From assembly GCA_036501345.1 (NCBI GenBank), contig DASYAN010000330.1:1-11885 (forward strand): a stretch of DNA of 11,885 nt, read 5' to 3'. Position 1 is the first letter of the stretch. Each line of letters begins with the position of its first letter. The translations under genes were made by a program, and so were the position numbers. A model generated the notes under the pieces. That model was not told where the DNA came from and searched no databases. It saw nothing but the letters and a program-made list of their open reading frames with translations. Positions 6,928-11,885 of the stretch are shown here, in pieces. Origin of the DNA: DASYAN01 sp036501345. Lineage in GTDB: Bacteria > Chloroflexota > Ktedonobacteria > Ktedonobacterales > Ktedonobacteraceae.

Positions 6928-7203
6928 CTATAGCCGATCTCTGCGCCATGGGGTTTCTGAGCGGCGTATCCAGCGATCATTGAAGTAGATATATTGGTCC
7001 TCGTGGTCGAAGATATCGTCGCTCAGATCGCATTCTTCCCATGCTCCAATAGTACCTTCTGTACGAAGCCTCTGGACCAGAAAATTGATGATCGTGGGTG
7101 CATCCCCAAGGTCTATCCCCGGAAAAAGTTCTTCATTGATATCGCCATCAAGCTCAGCGGGTTTATCTTGTTGGGTACCACGCAAAACGTAATAAGTATA
7201 CAT
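6928..7203 (-). CDS. Small acidic protein paired with the AsnB-like gene
   Basis: I do not recognise this 91-residue protein. It begins MYTYYVLRG, has an acidic centre (about residues 50-75, with EECDLSDDIFDHEDQY) and a basic, Trp-containing tail ending TPWRRDRL. There is no signal peptide, membrane segment, Cys pair or obvious leader/core boundary. It does not show the beta-winged pattern I would expect of a PqqD-like peptide recognition element, although its length and its place just before an AsnB-like gene recall one. The ribosome site is weak (GAGATGA about nine bases upstream). Its stop lies nine bases before the ATG of the AsnB-like gene, so the two are very probably co-transcribed and the products may act together. 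It could be a partner subunit or a precursor peptide; neither is shown by the sequence. Confidence 0.7.
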   Translation of the reverse strand: MYTYYVLRGTQQDKPAELDGDINEELFPGIDLGDAPTIINFLVQRLRTEGTIGAWEECDLSDDIFDHEDQYIYFNDRWIRRSETPWRRDRL

Positions 7204-7321
7204 GCTCGATCATCTCACATTCTTGTTTCTTTAGTTATGTGATGATTGTATATGTTTCCTGCTAATATTTCAACTGCAGGCGGTCTTAAATACCCGGATA
7301 TACAACTGCCTGAGCAAAGCT

Positions 7322-8626
7322 TTAACTATCTTTTGCCGCTGCCCGTAGTGCTCTATCCAGATCCCAGAGAATATCCTCCACATTTTCAATGCCAATTGAG
7401 AGGCGAATGAGATCTGGGGTTACTCCACCCGCGAGTTGATCTTCCTCGGAAAGTTGCTGGTGCGTTGTGCTGGCAGGATGAATGATCAGGCTGCGTGCAT
7501 CACCGACATTGGCAAGGTGCGAGAAGACCCGTACATTATTGATCACTGCCTTGCCTGCGTCATAGCCTCCTTTGACTCCAAAAGTAAAGACCGACCCTGC
7601 TCCATGTGGCAGATAGCGTTGAGCTAAATGGTAAGAGGGATCATCAGACAACCCCGGATAACGTACCCAGCTTACAGAGGGATGCTCATGCAAGAATTGG
7701 GCAACCTTGAGAGCATTCTGACAGTGCCGCTCCATACGGAGTGAAAGGGTTTCCAAACCCTGTAATAAAAGAAAGGAGTTGAAAGGACTGATGCAGGCTC
7801 CGGTATCACGTACTGTTTCACACCTGAGCTTCATAGAAAAGCAAAAGTCCCCAAAAGTTTCGTAAAATCTTACGCCGTGATAACCTGGAGAGGGGTCGAC
7901 AATGTGGGGGAAGTTGCCATCGTCCCATGGGAAGTTGCCAGCTTCAATGACGACTCCAGCAATGGATGTACCATGCCCGCCAATGAACTTGGTTGCAGAA
8001 TGCACGATGATGTCTACTCCATGTTCAAAGGGTCGACAGAGATATGGTGTGGCAAAGGTATTGTCAACAATTAATGGAATTCCCGCCTCATGTGCTATAT
8101 TAGCAACGGCGTGGAGATCAAGCACATCACCACGTGGATTGCCAATTGTTTCACCATACAGAGCTCGTGTGCGTGGAGTGATGGCTTTACGATAGTTCTC
8201 AGGATCAGTACTGTCCACGAAAATGGTGTTGATGCCCCAAGTACGCAATGTAAGATCAAACTGCGTGTGCGTTCCACCATAGAGGCTACTGGAGGAAACA
8301 ATCTCGTCGCCCGGGCGCAGCAATGTCATCATTGTCGCCATCTGTGCCGCCATTCCTGAGGCTGTTGCAACTGCTGCTGTACCGCCTTCTAGTGCTGCGA
8401 TGCGTTCTTCAAATGCAGCCGTGGTGGGATTCATGATGCGTGTATAGATGTTGCCGAAACGTTGCAAGGCAAAGAGATGGGCAGCATGGTCGGTATCATC
8501 AAATATGAACGAGGTGGTCTGATAAATGGGAACGGCTCGTGCGCCCGTCGCCGGGTCAGGCCTTTGTCCTGCATGAACGGATAAGGTATCAAAACCGAAA
8601 ATATGGTCACCATCAATTTCTGGCAT
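7322..8626 (-). CDS. metY: O-acetylhomoserine sulfhydrylase (MetY)
   Basis: This 434-residue enzyme belongs to the Cys/Met-metabolism PLP family and should convert O-acetyl-L-homoserine and sulfide to homocysteine in the cytoplasm. Features include the N-terminal FDTLSVHAGQ block (12-21), YTRIMNPT (61-68, phosphate-binding Tyr and Arg of the neighbouring subunit), the SLYGGTH block (114-120), VDNTFATP (187-194, Asp188 for the pyridine nitrogen) and SATKFIGGHGT (210-220), with Lys213 as the Schiff-base lysine. The GAELFG-type insertions and the length of about 430 fit MetY rather than the shorter MetB/MetC/MetZ enzymes, and the C-terminus carries the usual HPASTTH and RLSIGIE blocks. The start has TAGGAGAGAG about ten bases upstream. 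It lies 59 bases after the CoA-binding protein gene on the same strand, a pairing seen in other bacteria. No SAM riboswitch is visible upstream. Confidence 0.95.
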   Translation of the reverse strand: MPEIDGDHIFGFDTLSVHAGQRPDPATGARAVPIYQTTSFIFDDTDHAAHLFALQRFGNIYTRIMNPTTAAFEERIAALEGGTAAVATASGMAAQMATMMTLLRPGDEIVSSSSLYGGTHTQFDLTLRTWGINTIFVDSTDPENYRKAITPRTRALYGETIGNPRGDVLDLHAVANIAHEAGIPLIVDNTFATPYLCRPFEHGVDIIVHSATKFIGGHGTSIAGVVIEAGNFPWDDGNFPHIVDPSPGYHGVRFYETFGDFCFSMKLRCETVRDTGACISPFNSFLLLQGLETLSLRMERHCQNALKVAQFLHEHPSVSWVRYPGLSDDPSYHLAQRYLPHGAGSVFTFGVKGGYDAGKAVINNVRVFSHLANVGDARSLIIHPASTTHQQLSEEDQLAGGVTPDLIRLSIGIENVEDILWDLDRALRAAAKDS

Positions 8627-8685
8627 ACTGTATCTCTCTCCTAATGAAGCAATTCTATGCTTTGCATCTAAATTGCCTTTAAAAA

Positions 8686-9231
8686 TTATTCTATCTTACA
8701 TGTCAGGGCTACACTTGTGTGCGAGCTAGAGATTAGTGAGGGTGATGAGGTGTGTGTTCCCGGTAACTTGCATGCCAGGATTATGCCCGTATTCAAACCA
8801 ATTGTGTGCAGTCCTCCAAAGAAGCGTGCATGCTCGATTTTCATACATCGGTTCTCTACAAACTCCAGGCCAGCATCATGCACTAGTTTGCCAACTTCAA
8901 CATTGCGAACACCAAGCTGTAGCCATACCACTTTTGCACCAATCTTAATTGCCTCTTCGGCAATGGGCAATGTATTCGCAGATCTACGAAAAACATCTAC
9001 AACCTCGATTTGCTCACCCGCCTCTTTAGCTTCTGTAAGCGTGCTGTATACATGTTTGCCCAGCAACGTCTTCCCTGCATAACGAGGATTGATGGGGATA
9101 ATGTCGTATCCTTCCGACTGCAGATAGATGGCAACGAAGTGGCTGGGACGGTATGGGTCTGCTGAAACCCCAACAATAGCAACATGTTTATACTGCTGTA
9201 AAAGCTCGAGGCGCTCATACATATCCGGCAT
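8686..9231 (-). CDS. CoA-binding domain protein (YccU-like), MetY neighbour
   Basis: This 181-residue protein has the Rossmann-type CoA-binding domain of the YccU family. Visible motifs are AIVGVSADPYRPSHFVA (18-34), PINPRYAG (46-53), VVDVFRRS (77-84), VVWLQLGV (101-108) and ENRCMKIEH (126-134). The family normally ends near the GLNTG motif (145-149). Here a Ser/Thr-rich tail of about 27 residues follows (155-181) with no recognised domain. Exact function is unknown; genes of this family often sit beside metY, and a role in acyl-CoA or homoserine ester metabolism is an inference from that. GGAGGA nine bases upstream supports the start. It is the first gene of the minus-strand unit and faces away from sfnG. 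Confidence 0.88.
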   Translation of the reverse strand: MPDMYERLELLQQYKHVAIVGVSADPYRPSHFVAIYLQSEGYDIIPINPRYAGKTLLGKHVYSTLTEAKEAGEQIEVVDVFRRSANTLPIAEEAIKIGAKVVWLQLGVRNVEVGKLVHDAGLEFVENRCMKIEHARFFGGLHTIGLNTGIILACKLPGTHTSSPSLISSSHTSVALTCKIE

Positions 9232-9555
9232 AGACCCAATTCCTCCAAGAAAGCAATGTCAATTGACTGTTAGCTACCTTCTTCTCATGAGATACTAGCA
9301 CAAAAGGGATGGCATTTACAACCTCATCTATTCAAGACTTTCTTGATCAATTATATCAATTACATACACATATATAAACAAAATTAATGGCAATAATAAC
9401 CTTGAAGAATAGATAAAGCTCATGGTATCTTTGATTAGAAAGCATGTGATAGGGGTCAATGGTACTTGCTCTGAGGAGCTTGACTTCTTGTCAGTTTCTG
9501 TGGGCGTCATGTCTAGAGGAGGACGCCTTTAGTTAAAGAAGGAGCAACACAATTT
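9232..9555. promoter_or_regulatory. Divergent intergenic region between the two sulfur units
   Basis: This 324-base region separates the CoA-binding protein/metY unit from sfnG/reductase and must hold both promoters. On the plus strand TTGAAG (9402-9407) and TATCTT (9426-9431) with an 18-base spacer are a plausible sfnG promoter. On the minus strand a TATAAT lies at 9355-9350 inside TTGAT-N7-ATCAA (9343-9359), with no good -35. A GGCGTC/GACGCC inverted repeat (9503-9508, 9522-9527) lies shortly before sfnG, and AAGGAG at 9538-9543 is its ribosome site. The stretch 9340-9400 is very AT-rich. No SAM-I riboswitch core is visible. Confidence 0.4.
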
Positions 9556-10671
9556 ATGGACATCAAATTCGCTTATTGGGTTCCCAATGTTAGCGGTGGA
9601 CTGGTCACATCGCACATCAAGCAAAATACTGACTGGTCCTTCGACTATAATCATCGTTTAGCTCTGACAGCAGAGGCGGCGGGGTTTGACTATGCCTTGG
9701 CACAGGCACGCTTCTTTGCTAGCTATGGGGCAGATAAGCAATTGGAAGCTGTAACAACTGCTATTGCTCTAGCAACGGTTACCCAGCGATTGAATATTAT
9801 TGCTGCTGTACACCCGGGTTTGTGGCATCCAGCTGTGATTGCTAACGTCATTGCCTCCGCCGATTATATCAGTCGTGGAAGAGTGAGTTTGAATGTCGTG
9901 AGCGGCTGGTTCAAGGATGAGTTCACTGGTTTTGGAGCCGAGTGGTTAGAGCATGACGAGCGATATGTGCGTTCGGAGGAATTTATTCGTATTCTCAAAG
10001 GGATGTGGACACAGGATCGTTTTTCTTTTGAGGGTAAGTACTATCAGATAAAAGATGTAGCAATGGAACCCAAGCCTGTTACAAAACCTTATCCGACAGT
10101 TTTTCAAGGTGGTAACTCGGTCGCTGCACGTGAAATGGCAGCTCGTGTATCAGATGTTTTGTTCCTGAATGGAGGTAGCATTGAACACATTGCAGGCTTG
10201 ATCAAAGATGTGAAGCAGCGGGCAGAGCGCTATGGTCGTGCTGATAAGCTGCGTTTTGCTATGAATGTATTTGTGATTAGCCGCGAGACAGAGGAAGAAG
10301 CGGTAGCTGTGCTACGTGATATCGTTAGCCAAGCCAATGTTGAAGCGGTGAAGGGTTTTGGAGAATCGGTGAAAGAGGCAGGTCAGTCCTCACCCGAAGG
10401 CGAGGGCATGTGGTCTAACTCTGCATTTGAGGATCTGGTGCAATATAATGACGGCTTTAAGCCCAGACTCATTGGTACGCCAGAGCAGATTGCTGGGCGT
10501 ATTCAACAATATGAGGCTATAGGTGTGGATATTCTTTTGACCGGATTTTTGCACTATATTCAAGAAGTTGAGGATTTTGGATGGCGTGTGAAACCTTTGG
10601 TTCGTGATCTCCCAAGCCTGCGTGCTCAGCAGCCGCTCTCAACAATTTTGTCTGCAACTACAAGTAACTAG
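9556..10671 (+). CDS. sfnG: Dimethylsulfone monooxygenase (SfnG), FMNH2-dependent
   Basis: This 371-residue enzyme is a bacterial-luciferase-like flavin monooxygenase. It should oxidise dimethylsulfone with FMNH2 and O2 to methanesulfinate and formaldehyde, a step in sulfur scavenging. Sequence blocks match what I recall of Pseudomonas SfnG along nearly the whole length: KFAYWVPNVSGGLV (4-17), NVVSGWFKDEF (113-123), HDERYVRSEEFIR (133-145), FQGGNS (183-188), the SPEGEG block (279-284), FEDLVQYNDGFK (291-302) and IGVDILLTGFLH (322-333). The NVVSGWF and HDERY blocks are shared with alkanesulfonate monooxygenase SsuD, but the N-terminus and EGEG/FEDLVQYNDGF regions favour SfnG. The start follows an AAGGAG site at a rather long spacing of about 12 bases. 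The flavin reductase gene begins 14 bases downstream, as expected for a two-component system. The C-terminal 15 residues (Ser/Thr/Gln-rich) look like an unconserved tail. Confidence 0.92.
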   Translation: MDIKFAYWVPNVSGGLVTSHIKQNTDWSFDYNHRLALTAEAAGFDYALAQARFFASYGADKQLEAVTTAIALATVTQRLNIIAAVHPGLWHPAVIANVIASADYISRGRVSLNVVSGWFKDEFTGFGAEWLEHDERYVRSEEFIRILKGMWTQDRFSFEGKYYQIKDVAMEPKPVTKPYPTVFQGGNSVAAREMAARVSDVLFLNGGSIEHIAGLIKDVKQRAERYGRADKLRFAMNVFVISRETEEEAVAVLRDIVSQANVEAVKGFGESVKEAGQSSPEGEGMWSNSAFEDLVQYNDGFKPRLIGTPEQIAGRIQQYEAIGVDILLTGFLHYIQEVEDFGWRVKPLVRDLPSLRAQQPLSTILSATTSN

Positions 10672-10685
10672 AAGGGATCAGTTTT

Positions 10686-11285
10686 ATGGGTTTTAAACTC
10701 TTAGCAATTAATGGAAGTCTTACGCCACCGCCATCGCGGACACGTATTGCACTAGATGTGGCTCTGGCAGGTGCCAGAGCTTATGATGCTACTGTGGAGA
10801 CAGAGGTTTTAGAACTGCGAGACTTCTCGTTGGAGTTCTGTGATGGGCGCTCTCCCGACAGCTATAATAGTGATACACAACGTGCTCTGGCGCTGGTAGA
10901 AGCGGCAGATGCTTATCTGGTTGCCACGCCGATCTATAGAGCAACGTATACAGGTGCGCTAAAAAATTTCTTTGACTTAGTTCCAAATGATCCCAAAGGG
11001 CAAGATCCGTTACGAGGAAAAGTGATCGGTTTGTTGGCCACTGGAGGTAGTGATCATCATTATCTGGTTCTGGAACATCAACTGCGACCTTTATGCGGTT
11101 TTTTCGGTGCTTATACTCCAGCCAGAGCTGTATATGCATCGCCTAAAGACTTCAACGAGCAAAAACAGATCCAAGGCAAGCTACTGGAAGATTTGGCACA
11201 GCTTGGTCAAGAAGTCGTTATTTTGGCACACTTCCTGAAAGAAACTCCTGGATATTTTCGTCCTGAAAATTTACGTATCCGCTGA
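10686..11285 (+). CDS. NAD(P)H-dependent FMN reductase (SsuE/MsuE-type)
   Basis: This 199-residue flavodoxin-fold protein should reduce FMN with NAD(P)H and pass FMNH2 to the monooxygenase encoded just before it. It carries the flavin phosphate loop at the N-terminus (GSLTPPPSRT, 10-19), TPIYRATYTGALKNFFDL (81-98), the usual active-site region of SsuE/MsuE reductases, and ATGGSDHHYLVLEHQLRP (118-135), also typical. Length fits the family (about 175-200). AAGGGA about nine bases before the ATG supports the start, and the sfnG stop is 14 bases upstream, so one transcript is likely. In pseudomonads MsuE is the reductase that serves the methanesulfonate and dimethylsulfone monooxygenases; whether this copy is specific to SfnG or also serves other flavin monooxygenases is not shown. 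Confidence 0.92.
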   Translation: MGFKLLAINGSLTPPPSRTRIALDVALAGARAYDATVETEVLELRDFSLEFCDGRSPDSYNSDTQRALALVEAADAYLVATPIYRATYTGALKNFFDLVPNDPKGQDPLRGKVIGLLATGGSDHHYLVLEHQLRPLCGFFGAYTPARAVYASPKDFNEQKQIQGKLLEDLAQLGQEVVILAHFLKETPGYFRPENLRIR

Positions 11286-11443
11286 TTGATTAAGCAACCT
11301 CACAAGAGGACGAGCACTTGTTTGCAATGAGTCAGAGAAGAAAAGTGCAAAGTTAGAGGGCTCTCTCGTTAGTATACTTATAGCGAAAACTAGCAGTAGG
11401 AGGGCTTTTCAGTTGTGAAATGCTCTCTATTCTTGGTAAGTCG

Positions 11444-11885
11444 TCATCTGAGCAGCCCACTTGCTTCTATCGTCTGATGCGTATCACGTATCGCATCCTG
11501 CAATGCCGATTCAACTTCAGAGGATAGACGTGTACAAAGCAGCTTTGCCCATTCCTCATCCCAGGCTCCTTGTGCTTGCAGATAGTGCTGGCTGTGTACC
11601 AGAGGGTCATCGCATTCTCGTGTACCGTTGGTATTACTCTCCTCTTGTACGGTATGCATATCCAAATTGGGTAGCGAGCGGGTGACGTGCATTTCTATCA
11701 GCGTGGGGCCTTGTCCCTGGCGAGCACGTTGCATTGCCGAGCACATAGCGGCGTAGACAGTGATAACATCTGAGCCATCGATATATTGATGGGTAAGTCC
11801 TGCTGGGAGTGTCAGTCCTCTTATATATGAAGCTGATGAAGACGTGTCTGTAAGAGGTTGTGCGCTATCCTGCTCACAGATAAAG
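11444..11885 (-). CDS. 2-oxoacid dehydrogenase E1-alpha-like protein (C-terminal part, cut by window edge)
   Basis: The frame runs off the right edge; 146 codons are visible and they are the C-terminal part. Reading on the minus strand, FICEQD (compare FVCENN of the family), then GLTHQYIDGSDVITVYAAM, then ARQGQGPTLIEM mark the thiamine-diphosphate E1 component alpha chain of pyruvate, branched-chain 2-oxoacid or acetoin dehydrogenase complexes. The TPP-binding GDG motif would lie beyond the edge. After GPTLIE the family normally has a loop with a conserved His and an Asp pair, such as RxxGHSxxDD or LLPHSxDDD. Here the loop reads RSLPNLD, then about 16 unusual polar residues, then DDPL, so the His is replaced by Asn or displaced by an insertion. 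The C-terminus is Glu/Ala-rich and helical as usual. The gene converges on the flavin reductase gene, with no clear terminator between. Substrate type cannot be decided from this part. Confidence 0.82.
   Translation of the reverse strand, partial: FICEQDSAQPLTDTSSSASYIRGLTLPAGLTHQYIDGSDVITVYAAMCSAMQRARQGQGPTLIEMHVTRSLPNLDMHTVQEESNTNGTRECDDPLVHSQHYLQAQGAWDEEWAKLLCTRLSSEVESALQDAIRDTHQTIEASGLLR

Noticed and set aside
5323..7203. Lasso peptide or other RiPP cluster around the AsnB-like gene
   Set aside because: There is no transglutaminase-like protease, no PqqD-type recognition protein, no precursor with a recognisable leader, and the cyclase ATP motifs are degenerate.
9328..9510. 60-codon minus-strand frame with a hydrophobic stretch in the divergent sulfur intergenic region
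   Set aside because: The hydrophobic run comes from AT-rich DNA, no ribosome site is evident, and it overlaps the expected sfnG promoter.
8627..9555. SAM riboswitch upstream of metY, the CoA-binding gene or sfnG
   Set aside because: I looked for the conserved GGCAACC/GATGAAA-type core on both strands and did not see it; the metY upstream gap of 59 bases is also too short.
11286..11443. Terminator between the convergent reductase and E1-alpha-like genes
   Set aside because: Only very short stems (for example AGAG/CTCT with a two-base gap) without a T run are visible.

Overview
The window looks like a piece of a bacterial chromosome from a Ktedonobacteria-like member of the Chloroflexota. This is inferred from moderate GC content, the style of the asparagine-synthase-like and AI-2E proteins, and a transposase remnant of a kind I associate with those genomes. 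No rRNA or tRNA is present to confirm it. I see twelve protein-coding loci: ten intact genes, one broken transposase and one gene cut by the right edge.

Left part (1-3386). A gene-poor leader holds a strong intrinsic terminator (225-260). A four-helix membrane protein follows (385-1062) with an extracytoplasmic segment made of six 21-bp repeats. Facing it is a minus-strand pair: a Gln-rich small protein (2333-2791) followed after 14 bases by an AI-2E/PerM-family permease (1146-2318). Between this pair and the next gene is a frameshifted DDE transposase fragment (about 3050-3300).

Middle part (3387-7203). A secreted beta-helix glycoside hydrolase (3387-5033) has a leader with two perfect inverted repeats. 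Upstream of it on the same strand is a two-gene unit: a 91-residue acidic protein of unknown function (6928-7203), then 9 bases later an asparagine-synthetase-B-like protein (5323-6918). The latter keeps the two-domain fold signature but has lost the N-terminal Cys and most residues of both ATP-binding signatures. This pair is the most unusual item in the window.

Right part (7322-11285). This is a sulfur locus. On the minus strand a CoA-binding-domain protein (8686-9231) precedes metY (7322-8626), which makes homocysteine from O-acetylhomoserine and sulfide. Divergent from them across a 324-base intergenic region are sfnG (9556-10671), an FMNH2-dependent dimethylsulfone monooxygenase, and a flavin reductase of the SsuE/MsuE type (10686-11285) that would supply its reduced FMN. 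Together they suggest release of sulfur from organosulfur compounds and its entry into methionine synthesis.

The right edge cuts a convergent minus-strand gene (11444-11885) for the C-terminal part of a 2-oxoacid dehydrogenase E1-alpha-like protein with an atypical active-site loop.
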